A DNA stretch of 32,850 bases, taken from positions 1 through 32,850 of the forward strand of contig CAMAYU010000054.1 in the NCBI GenBank assembly GCA_945862235.1. The letters are read 5' to 3'. This DNA is from Schlesneria paludicola DSM 18645 (GTDB taxonomy: Bacteria > Planctomycetota > Planctomycetia > Planctomycetales > Planctomycetaceae). The notes beneath the pieces are model-generated. The model was not told the origin of the DNA, did not search any database, and was given only the letters and a program-made list of their open reading frames with translations. The position numbers and the translations under genes were made by a program. Of the stretch, positions 1 through 6,484 are shown piece by piece; within the stretch, counting starts at the first letter, position 1; each line of letters opens with the position of its first letter.

Positions 1-20
1 ACACACACACACACACACAC
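1..20. repeat. (AC)10 dinucleotide microsatellite at the window edge
   Basis: The first 20 bases are a pure AC dinucleotide run, cut by the window edge, so its full length is unknown. It lies upstream of the DUF1501 gene, next to a long hairpin. Such runs are prone to slippage; no function can be assigned from the sequence. Confidence 0.9.
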
Positions 21-37
21 CGGAAGTTCAAAACCGT

Positions 38-100
38 AGGGTAAGCGTCTTGCTTGCCCAAGTCTGAAAATAGAGAACGGGCAAGCGAGACGCTTACCCT
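38..100. repeat. 22-bp inverted repeat (hairpin element)
   Basis: Arms 38-59 and 79-100 are reverse complements with one mismatch (a G:U pair in RNA); the loop is 19 nt. The element ends 31 bases before the DUF1501 start, so it would be in the 5' leader or act as a terminator of an upstream gene outside the window. One arm of the same element recurs at 30023-30044. Confidence 0.85.
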
Positions 101-131
101 AAGTGTGACAGGTTCTCAGGAGACCAAGGCC

Positions 132-1373
132 ATGCCCTCATCCACTCGACGTGACTTTCTGCGACAACTGGGAGCGGCGGGGATCGTGTCGCTCGGCGCG
201 ATGCCGCCGCGGTTCATGACGCGCGCTGCCGAAGCGGCGACGGGACCGGTGCCGCGCGATCAGCGAGTCCTCGTCATGATCCAGATGGCGGGAGGCAACG
301 ACGGGTTGAATACGCTTGTCCCGATCGGCGATCCGGCTTATGAGAAAGCGAGGCCGGGGATCGGTTTCAGGAAGGGGCAGGCGCTGCGGCTGAACGAGCA
401 GTTCGGGCTGCATCCGAATCTGACCGGGCTGCGTGAGCTGTTTGACGAAGGGAAGCTCTCCATCGTCCAAGGGGTCGGCTATCCGAACCCGGATCGTTCG
501 CACTTCCGCTCGATGGACATCTGGCAGTCGGCGGAACCCGATCGGGCCGAACCGCGCGATGGCTGGTTGGGCCGCGCCCTCGAATGGCAGTTCGATCAGC
601 AGCCTGCGTTGGCCGAAGGACTCACGCTGGGAACCGACAAGCTGCCGCTGGCCTTCGTCAGCAGTCGCGTCAATGTGCCGACGCTGCGCCGCGTGGAAGA
701 CTTTCAATTGGCGGACGGATCGGGACCGGCAGCCAATCGGACGCTGACTCGCACCGCTCAGAAGCGACTCGCCGGGGAAGCGGCTTCGTCCGGCAGTGAA
801 CTCGATTTTCTGAGACGTGCGACGACGACGGCTCTGACCAGCGCCGAGCGATTGAAAAGCATGTCGTCTTCGTACAAGACGACCGTCAATTATCCGGGGA
901 CCGCGCTGGCGAACCGGCTCAAACTGATTGCTCAAATGGTGACGGCCGACTTCCCCGCGCGGATGTACTTCGTGTCGCTCGACGGCTTCGACACGCACTC
1001 GCAACAGCAGTCGGGACACGCCGCTCTGATGGCCGAACTGTCGGGAGCGATCCGCGCTTTTGAGCAAGACCTGACCGAGCACAAACTGAACGATCGAGTC
1101 GCCCTCGCCACGTTCTCCGAATTCGGCCGCCGCGTCGCCGAGAACGGCAGCTTGGGGACCGATCACGGCGCGGCGTCGATGCTGTTCGCCATGACCCCCA
1201 CCGGCAAAGCGGGCTTCCACGGCAAGCCCCCCAGCCTGACGGATCTCACCGACGGAGACCTCAAGTTCACCACCGACTTCCGCTCGGTCTACGCCACGCT
1301 GCTGGAGAAGTGGCTCGAGATTCCGTCTGAGGGAATTCTAGGTGGGAAGTTCGAGACGCTTGGGTTTGCTTGA
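132..1373 (+). CDS. DUF1501 family protein, Tat-exported
   Basis: The protein of 413 residues belongs to the DUF1501 family, which is abundant in planctomycetes and related to alkaline-phosphatase/sulfatase-like folds; its biochemical role is not established. Residues 2-36 carry a twin-arginine signal (TRRDFLRQLGAAG followed by a hydrophobic stretch and an Ala-rich cleavage region). Family-typical motifs are visible: MAGGNDGLNTLVP near the start of the mature protein, FVSLDGFDTHSQQ in the middle and FSEFGRRVAENGSLGTDHG towards the end. The frame is open upstream to base 54, but that part is made of a hairpin repeat; ATG at 132 has an AGGAG at 118-122 with 9-nt spacing, so I start there. In planctomycetes these genes are usually next to a DUF1800 or DUF1549/DUF1553 gene; any such partner would lie to the left of the window. 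Confidence 0.9.
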   Translation: MPSSTRRDFLRQLGAAGIVSLGAMPPRFMTRAAEAATGPVPRDQRVLVMIQMAGGNDGLNTLVPIGDPAYEKARPGIGFRKGQALRLNEQFGLHPNLTGLRELFDEGKLSIVQGVGYPNPDRSHFRSMDIWQSAEPDRAEPRDGWLGRALEWQFDQQPALAEGLTLGTDKLPLAFVSSRVNVPTLRRVEDFQLADGSGPAANRTLTRTAQKRLAGEAASSGSELDFLRRATTTALTSAERLKSMSSSYKTTVNYPGTALANRLKLIAQMVTADFPARMYFVSLDGFDTHSQQQSGHAALMAELSGAIRAFEQDLTEHKLNDRVALATFSEFGRRVAENGSLGTDHGAASMLFAMTPTGKAGFHGKPPSLTDLTDGDLKFTTDFRSVYATLLEKWLEIPSEGILGGKFETLGFA

Positions 1374-1426
1374 AGCGGATGGCAAATGGCAGGAAGGGAC
1401 GGCGCTGGCTTGAGCGGGGGAAATCA

Positions 1427-1589
1427 GTGCGAACTGAAAAGTGATCAGTGCAAAGTGAAGACAGAGGTCAACTCAATCCAACGAGTCGAGTTGACGAAAC
1501 CGCGCCATCAGTCACCCAGCCCACGAATTGGCCAGTGATCGCCGATGACTTTCTTCCACACTTTGCACTGATCACTTTTCACTTCGCAC
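1427..1589. repeat. 31-bp inverted repeat with a 101-nt spacer
   Basis: Arms 1427-1457 and 1559-1589 match as reverse complements with a single mismatch. The element fills much of the 486-base gap between the DUF1501 gene and the ferredoxin gene; the rest of that gap shows no gene I can support. The spacer is long for a simple terminator hairpin, which fits a small palindromic element better. The word gatcagtg in its arms also occurs in the inverted repeat at 14875-14956. Confidence 0.85.
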
Positions 1590-1859
1590 TACTTCTCCCC
1601 AAACCAGCTCCCTCCTCATCGCGCAATCCGCCCTCAAGACTCCCCCGTCTCCCGTCCTTCCCCTTCCCACGGCCGAGAATTGCCGTCGGGTCCGCTCGCC
1701 AGCTTTGAGGGCTGTGGCTAGAATCGCCTCGAACTTTGCGGGTTGTGACCGTTGTGAACAACCGGACACAAGTCCCGGCTGCCTGTTGCCGATGAGCGTG
1801 GGCAGCATCGGAGACGTTGGAATTCGTCGGGCGTGGGATCAGTTGAGAGGGTGCGATTC

Positions 1860-2261
1860 ATGGCTAAAGCAGGCGGACGGAAGAAGGTTCCCAAGGAAAT
1901 CGCGATCATCAACGCCGACAACTGCACCGGCTGCGAATCGTGCCTTGAGGTCTGTCCCGTAGACTGCATCTACAAGGTCGAGGGCGAGTCGATCGCCGGG
2001 CTGCAATCGTGGTGTGAGATCGACGTGGAGCGGTGCGTCGGCTGCGAAGTCTGCATCCACATCCCGACCAAAAAGACCGACCCCTACGAACTGACCGTCT
2101 GCCCGTGGGACGCGATCATTCTCGTGCCGACCGTGCAGGTCGCTCAAGCCGTGGCGAACAAAGGTGGTCCGCCCGGCTACATGCTTCAGCACTGGGACCG
2201 CCTCGTCGTTCCGGCTCAGCGTCTGGCGGAGCTGGCCGCTGAACAGGCGAGCGCGAAGTAG
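1860..2261 (+). CDS. ferredoxin with two cysteine clusters, 4Fe-4S dicluster type
   Basis: This 133-residue soluble protein should carry two iron-sulfur clusters and act as an electron carrier. The first motif is classical: Cys22, 25, 28 and 32 in CTGCESCLEVCP. The second is unusual: Cys59, 62 and 65 are followed by an insert and the next CP pair is Cys81, giving C-x2-C-x2-C-x15-C instead of C-x2-C-x2-C-x3-C. Additional cysteines at 36 and 52 lie between the two. The C-terminal 45 residues are an extension without cysteines. ATG at 1860 has GAGAGG at 1845-1850 with 9-nt spacing; an upstream in-frame start at 1833 has none. It is a single-gene unit closed by a terminator at 2271-2306. Its redox partner is not evident from the neighbours. 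Confidence 0.88.
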   Translation: MAKAGGRKKVPKEIAIINADNCTGCESCLEVCPVDCIYKVEGESIAGLQSWCEIDVERCVGCEVCIHIPTKKTDPYELTVCPWDAIILVPTVQVAQAVANKGGPPGYMLQHWDRLVVPAQRLAELAAEQASAK

Positions 2262-2270
2262 CTCTGCCCT

Positions 2271-2306
2271 GAAGTCCGGCTTTTCTGAAAACCGGGCTTC
2301 TTTTTT
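2271..2306 (+). terminator. rho-independent terminator of the ferredoxin gene
   Basis: Stem 2271-2279 pairs with 2292-2300 (nine pairs, one G:T) and is followed directly by six T residues at 2301-2306. It starts 9 bases after the ferredoxin stop codon. The whole 30-base hairpin, including the loop, recurs almost identically on the opposite strand at 12525-12554. Confidence 0.85.
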
Positions 2307-2312
2307 CCACGT

Positions 2313-2402
2313 CGTTTAACCGCAAGCCGAAGGCGTGCGCGGCGAGTGTTAGTGACGGGAGCAACGTTCTACACGCGCAGGCCTTCGGCTTGCCGTTAAA
2401 CG
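2313..2402. repeat. 29-bp inverted repeat upstream of the dehydrogenase gene
   Basis: Arms 2313-2341 and 2374-2402 are reverse complements with two mismatches; the loop is 32 nt. The right arm ends 25 bases before the start codon of the dehydrogenase gene, so a promoter for that gene, if separate, must be within or before the element, or the transcript carries the hairpin in its leader. Confidence 0.85.
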
Positions 2403-2427
2403 AAGTGGTTCTTGAGGTTTTCCCCTC

Positions 2428-3402
2428 ATGTCTGCGCGATTTCGAGTCCTCATCACGGACCGGGCTTGGCCGGACACCTCGGTCGAGAGCGATCTCCTCT
2501 CGCGCATCGGGGCGGATGTTGTGGAATCTGCCTCGACGGATGAAGCGGCTCTTGTGGCAGCGGCCTCGGACGTGGATGCCATCGCGACAAACTGGGCCTG
2601 CGTGACGGAGGCCGTGATGCGGGCGAGTGGCCGGTGTCGGACGGTCGCTCGGTTTGGGATCGGCGTGGACAATATCGCCGTCTCGGCCGCGACGGCACTT
2701 GGGATTCCTGTCACGAACTGCCCGGACTATTGCGTGGGCGAGGTCTCCGATCACGCGCTCGGGTTGCTACTCGCATGTGCCCGGCGGATCGGGTTCTTTC
2801 ACGGTCGCACCAAGCGTGGTGAGTACAAACTCGCTGCCGTGCGACCGATGCAGCGGATCGTCGGGCAAACGTTGGGGCTACTCGGGCTGGGGCACATCGC
2901 GCGGGAGTTGGTTCCGAAAGCGCGGGCACTTGGTCTGAACGTCATTGCGCACACGGCGAGTGGCCGCGACTATGGGACCCGCGTGCGGATGGTCTCCTTT
3001 CCCGAGTTGCTTGCGTCGAGCGACTACCTGTCGGTCCATGCTCCGCTGAATGACTCGACCCGTCGCCTGTTTGATGCGGCGGCGTTGGCTCAGATGAAGC
3101 CGACCGCGTATCTCATCAACACGTCGCGCGGCGGACTGATTGATGAGGTGGCGTTGTGGGACGCCTTACAGCGGGATCAGCTCGCGGGGGCGGCGCTCGA
3201 TGTCTTCGAGCCTGAGCCGCCCGATTTGTCGCGACCGCTGTTTCAAGACGAGCGAGTCATCGTCACGCCACATGCGGCGTTCGTCTCCGAGCAATCGGTG
3301 CGGCAACTGCGAGTGCAGGCGATGGAGCAAGTGGTCGCGGTTCTGGAAGGCCGTCGCCCGAACAACGTGCTCAACCCGCAAATCTATTCTGTTCAGCCTT
3401 GA
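2428..3402 (+). CDS. D-2-hydroxyacid dehydrogenase (CtBP/phosphoglycerate dehydrogenase-like)
   Basis: This 324-residue protein is an NAD(P)-dependent D-isomer specific 2-hydroxyacid dehydrogenase. The central Rossmann nucleotide-binding motif LLGLGHIARELV lies at 151-162. The catalytic triad of the family is present: Arg234 in NTSRGGLIDE, Glu263 in DVFEPEPP and His282 in TPHAAF. The length fits the short, single-domain-pair members; the ACT or regulatory domains of long SerA enzymes are absent. A serC gene occurs 24 kb away, but the two are not linked, so serine synthesis is only one possible role; substrate cannot be deduced. ATG at 2428 has GAGG at 2414-2417. It stands alone between two hairpin elements. 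Confidence 0.88.
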   Translation: MSARFRVLITDRAWPDTSVESDLLSRIGADVVESASTDEAALVAAASDVDAIATNWACVTEAVMRASGRCRTVARFGIGVDNIAVSAATALGIPVTNCPDYCVGEVSDHALGLLLACARRIGFFHGRTKRGEYKLAAVRPMQRIVGQTLGLLGLGHIARELVPKARALGLNVIAHTASGRDYGTRVRMVSFPELLASSDYLSVHAPLNDSTRRLFDAAALAQMKPTAYLINTSRGGLIDEVALWDALQRDQLAGAALDVFEPEPPDLSRPLFQDERVIVTPHAAFVSEQSVRQLRVQAMEQVVAVLEGRRPNNVLNPQIYSVQP

Positions 3403-3502
3403 TCGTTGCCGTTCTCCCATTGGGCGCGACGCTCTCGCCGTCGCACCACCGCTTCGTGAGCTAGCGTTCTCCTCAGACAGCACTGCGGAACGATCTGCCA
3501 AT

Positions 3503-3566
3503 CGAAGCCTGACGCGCGAGCGAAGGATCGGTGGCCGTGCGTGCTTCGCTTGCGCGTCAGGCTTCG
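3503..3566. repeat. 23-bp inverted repeat
   Basis: Arms 3503-3525 and 3544-3566 are reverse complements with one mismatch and an 18-nt loop. It sits between the dehydrogenase gene and the coiled-coil gene, 100 bases after the former's stop codon. No T run follows, so it is listed as a palindromic element rather than as a classical terminator. Confidence 0.85.
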
Positions 3567-3609
3567 GTGAGCCTGCGTCGTTTTGTCGCTCGCTTAAAGG
3601 ATTCCGATC

Positions 3610-4872
3610 GTGGGCGCCCGCCACTCTCGTTCCAAAAACATGGCCAATTCCTTCGAAGGGGTGGCCGCAAACGCCGTCGCGGTGACGGAGGACCTGTCGT
3701 TGGAATTCGGTTCCACGAACATGACTGTTCAAGAGAAAGCCACCGACGATTCGTTGTTCGTGCAATTTGAAACGGACGACGCTCCTTCAAGTGACGAGCA
3801 GGTTTCGCTGGCGTTGACCGAAGCGTCTGCCGCATCTCAGACGTTCGACGCTCCCTCTGTCGATGAACTCGATGGCCTGCGCGAACAACTCGACGGCAAG
3901 GACGAATTGATTTCGGCACTGGTCGTCGAATTGGAAAAAGTTGTCGAGCAACTCGATCGGCTGCAGCGCAGCGGTGGCGAACGACCGCGCGGGTCGGGAA
4001 GTTTCACGGCGTCGAGCGGATCAAAACTGTCACCGGAAGCTGCGGAGGAACAGCAGCAAATCTTCGGTGATCTTCAACGTTTTGTGCAGCAGTGGGACGA
4101 GCTTCAGCCAGCCAGTGTGCTGGGGCGGATCGAGTCTGAATTGGCTGCGATGCGTTCACTGATGACGCACGGTTCCCATTCGCTCGCCCCGCTCGACGCC
4201 TTGACCCGCGAGCAGTTGGACGCGACCAGCGGCTTGGACGGCGTGCTCGCGCGGCTGGCCATCGAGACACCTGATCGCGTGCGAACGGAGTCTCCCACTG
4301 CCGGTTCGAGTTGGGAATCGATGAAGCGGCAGATGCTTGGAGAGGACAACACCGCAGTCGTTGAGGAACACGAAACGGCCGTCGCCTACTTGGATGATCG
4401 GCCGATCGAAAGGACATCGTCCTGCGACGATGAACTTTCACTCGAGCGTTACACCGGACTCCTTGCGGTCGATCTCGACGCGGCCACGCGCGAAGAGTTG
4501 CAGGCCGCTTGCGCCGATCGAGACGCAGCCATCGTGCAACTCACACGCTTGTTGCGATCGCACAACAACGTCGAGTTACCCGCCGATTGGAGTGACATCG
4601 CGGGTATCCCAGATGAAGTGAAAAGTCGTGCCGATCAACTGGTGTCACGTTTGGAGAAGCAGGTCCAACTGGCCGAGGTGGAACTGTCCTTGGATCGGGC
4701 GCGGCTGTCTCGCGAGCGGAGTCAGGTGCAGGCCGAACGAGCCACCATCGACCGGCATCTCAAACGCCTCGGTCTCAGTTCACTCGACGAGTTGGAGAAC
4801 ATCGCCGTCGAAAGCGGTTCGGCATCGGATCGGCGCTGGATGCGATTCTTGGGCGTGAACCGCCGGTCGTGA
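3610..4872 (+). CDS. coiled-coil protein of unknown function
   Basis: I do not recognise a family for this 420-residue protein. It is acidic, lacks a signal peptide and membrane segments, and has two heptad-rich stretches: residues about 85-120 (DELDGLREQLDGKDELISAL and onward) and about 335-390 (QLVSRLEKQVQLAEVELSLD and onward). The middle, about 120-335, is low in hydrophobic residues and Ser/Glu-rich. The C-terminus is short and basic. It is likely cytoplasmic and structural or regulatory, which is inference from composition only. The GTG start at 3610 is preferred because AAAGGA at 3596-3601 lies 8 nt upstream; the in-frame ATG at 3640 has no Shine-Dalgarno sequence. The gene faces a minus-strand lipoprotein gene with only 16 bases between stop codons. 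Confidence 0.8.
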   Translation: MGARHSRSKNMANSFEGVAANAVAVTEDLSLEFGSTNMTVQEKATDDSLFVQFETDDAPSSDEQVSLALTEASAASQTFDAPSVDELDGLREQLDGKDELISALVVELEKVVEQLDRLQRSGGERPRGSGSFTASSGSKLSPEAAEEQQQIFGDLQRFVQQWDELQPASVLGRIESELAAMRSLMTHGSHSLAPLDALTREQLDATSGLDGVLARLAIETPDRVRTESPTAGSSWESMKRQMLGEDNTAVVEEHETAVAYLDDRPIERTSSCDDELSLERYTGLLAVDLDAATREELQAACADRDAAIVQLTRLLRSHNNVELPADWSDIAGIPDEVKSRADQLVSRLEKQVQLAEVELSLDRARLSRERSQVQAERATIDRHLKRLGLSSLDELENIAVESGSASDRRWMRFLGVNRRS

Positions 4873-4888
4873 GGCGAGGTGTGCAGCG

Positions 4889-6073
4889 CTACCGCGATCG
4901 TCTGGCCGGTGCCGCTTCGTCGGCATATCCGGTCTGCTGGATGGCCGACTCTGGCGATGACGAGCCTGACTGGCGACTGGCCGTCTGGTCGAGAAATGCG
5001 CTGACCGAAGTCAGTGTTTCCTTGCGCTGCATGATCTCGGAGCCATCGGCTAACTGAACGGACATTTCGAGATAGCGATTCATTTGCGAATTGGTGGGCA
5101 GCCCGGTTCGTCGGTCGACCTTGCACGTCCCGTGGCAATGGCCACCGCGGACGAACACGCGCATCTCGCGGTCTGCATCACGAACCACTGTCGGCACTTT
5201 GTCGCCCAAAATGTTGCCTACGAGGCTGATCTCGGCGGTGGTCTCGGTGAGACCATCAAGGACACAGCGCGTGTTGACCTGTACGGGAATCGGGCCTTCG
5301 GTGCGGCGCGGCTTCAAATCCCACGACTGGCCCACCTTCACGGCAACGGCAGGACTCGTCGGGTCGTTGCTGTAAGGCAGTAATCCGATCCCGTCATCGA
5401 CGAAGTTGGCGAGATCATGCTCGCTGTGAACTCCTTCGAGTTGTTGCAGCACCGAGGAGCGAAGGTGTGACGGCACATCCTTCACGCAGCGTTGAAGGAA
5501 CTCAGCAAAGCCAATCAACTGCTCGACCCTGTTGTCGGGTCCGATCCAAAATGAGAAGCCGTTCTCGTTCAATCCCGCGTAGGCGAGGGCTTCCGGTGGG
5601 ATCGGCTGCTGCGGCGAAGCGTCTGACGAGTATTCGACGTTCTTCCCGGCGATGTCGTGCGAATAACGGATGCGGTGATAACGAACGCCCAGCCGTTTGT
5701 GGCCGTCACGCACTTCTTCGACGCTCAGCGACAGGAGCATCTCCGCCAGCGATCGATAGACCGAGATTTCGCGACCGACGGCTTGAGTCAGCCGCTGTTC
5801 GACACGCTTCGTCAACGGGAAGCGATCCCCGACCTTGAGCTTCAGTTCCAGCTCGGCCGCAGTCGGCACCTCGTCCGACTTCTTGCCGTCGCCATCGACC
5901 AGTTCATCTCCCTCACCTTCCTCGTCGAGGTCTGCGAGGTCCGCGTCTAGGTCGGCCTTGCTCCCTTGGAAGTAGTTGCAACCGGGTAGCCCGACCAATA
6001 ACAAACCCGCCAGCGCGAACAACCGCAGCGTAGTGAACGGCATTTTGATGAACGGCACTGTCGAGAACAGCAT
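4889..6073 (-). CDS. lipoprotein of unknown function
   Basis: The 394-residue product has a lipoprotein signal peptide: a hydrophobic stretch at about 13-30 ending in the lipobox GLPGC with Cys32 as the lipidated residue, then an acidic linker (about 38-65, rich in Asp and Glu). The rest is a soluble domain that starts KLKVGDRFPLTKRVEQRLTQ and contains repeated beta-strand-like segments; this start resembles DUF6263-type planctomycete lipoproteins, but that assignment is tentative. Two His/Cys residues occur in GGHCHGTCKVDRRTG. The frame is open upstream to 6463, but ATG at 6073 has an AAGGAAGG on the minus strand 8 nt upstream, and the extension would run through a repeat element. It is transcribed divergently from the cyanophycinase-like gene. 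Confidence 0.8.
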   Translation of the reverse strand: MLFSTVPFIKMPFTTLRLFALAGLLLVGLPGCNYFQGSKADLDADLADLDEEGEGDELVDGDGKKSDEVPTAAELELKLKVGDRFPLTKRVEQRLTQAVGREISVYRSLAEMLLSLSVEEVRDGHKRLGVRYHRIRYSHDIAGKNVEYSSDASPQQPIPPEALAYAGLNENGFSFWIGPDNRVEQLIGFAEFLQRCVKDVPSHLRSSVLQQLEGVHSEHDLANFVDDGIGLLPYSNDPTSPAVAVKVGQSWDLKPRRTEGPIPVQVNTRCVLDGLTETTAEISLVGNILGDKVPTVVRDADREMRVFVRGGHCHGTCKVDRRTGLPTNSQMNRYLEMSVQLADGSEIMQRKETLTSVSAFLDQTASRQSGSSSPESAIQQTGYADEAAPARRSR

Positions 6074-6219
6074 CGTGAAGACCTTCCTTGGTCGAGGACA
6101 CCGCCAGACGAAGAGGCCACCGAATCGCTGCGAGATGATGCAACGCGGCCCCCGCGAAGTGCGGGAACATAGCAGTCGATCCCAATCGCGCAAAGGTGAG
6201 CTTGCCGGGTAGCGATTCA

Positions 6220-6327
6220 TTAGGCGAGCGGCAAGACTTGATTTACCCAAAGTAGACGTGTCACTCCGTGACACGAACCGTTCCCGCCACGGAGTGTCCG
6301 GTCTACTTTCTCTTGCCGGTCGCCTTA
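6220..6327. repeat. nested two-segment inverted repeat in a divergent promoter region
   Basis: Inner arms 6249-6270 and 6288-6309 pair at 18 of 22 positions around a 17-nt loop; outer arms 6220-6236 and 6311-6327 pair at 15 of 17, with a 12-base bulge on the left side. The element fills the centre of the 411-base gap between the divergent lipoprotein and cyanophycinase-like genes. I see no convincing sigma-70 promoter in the rest of the gap. Confidence 0.75.
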
Positions 6328-6484
6328 GGTGACAACTCGTCCCGAGGCCATCCCGCAACCATGACTTCTGGAACTCGCCTTGCCCCTCGTGACGAACCGA
6401 CCTAATTTGATGCGTTGATGGAGGGCCAGCTCGCCTGGAGATCGCCCCCTCACTGATCCACATTCGTCGAGGAGTGTACTCACG

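Noticed and set aside
138-1220. Long minus-strand open frame opposite the DUF1501 gene
   Set aside because: Its product is Arg/His-rich and low in complexity, lies entirely opposite a well-supported gene, and reflects GC-rich codon use of the other strand.
1448-1708. 86-codon plus-strand frame in the gap before the ferredoxin gene
   Set aside because: Its first half is the 1427-1589 inverted repeat and the remainder is Pro/Ser/Arg-rich; no Shine-Dalgarno sequence or family.
1719-1724. TAGAAT as a -10 box for the ferredoxin gene
   Set aside because: No -35 hexamer at a workable distance, and it lies over 130 bases upstream of the start codon.
2428-3402. Calling the dehydrogenase serA
   Set aside because: It lacks C-terminal regulatory domains and linkage to serC, and residues that fix the substrate cannot be read reliably.
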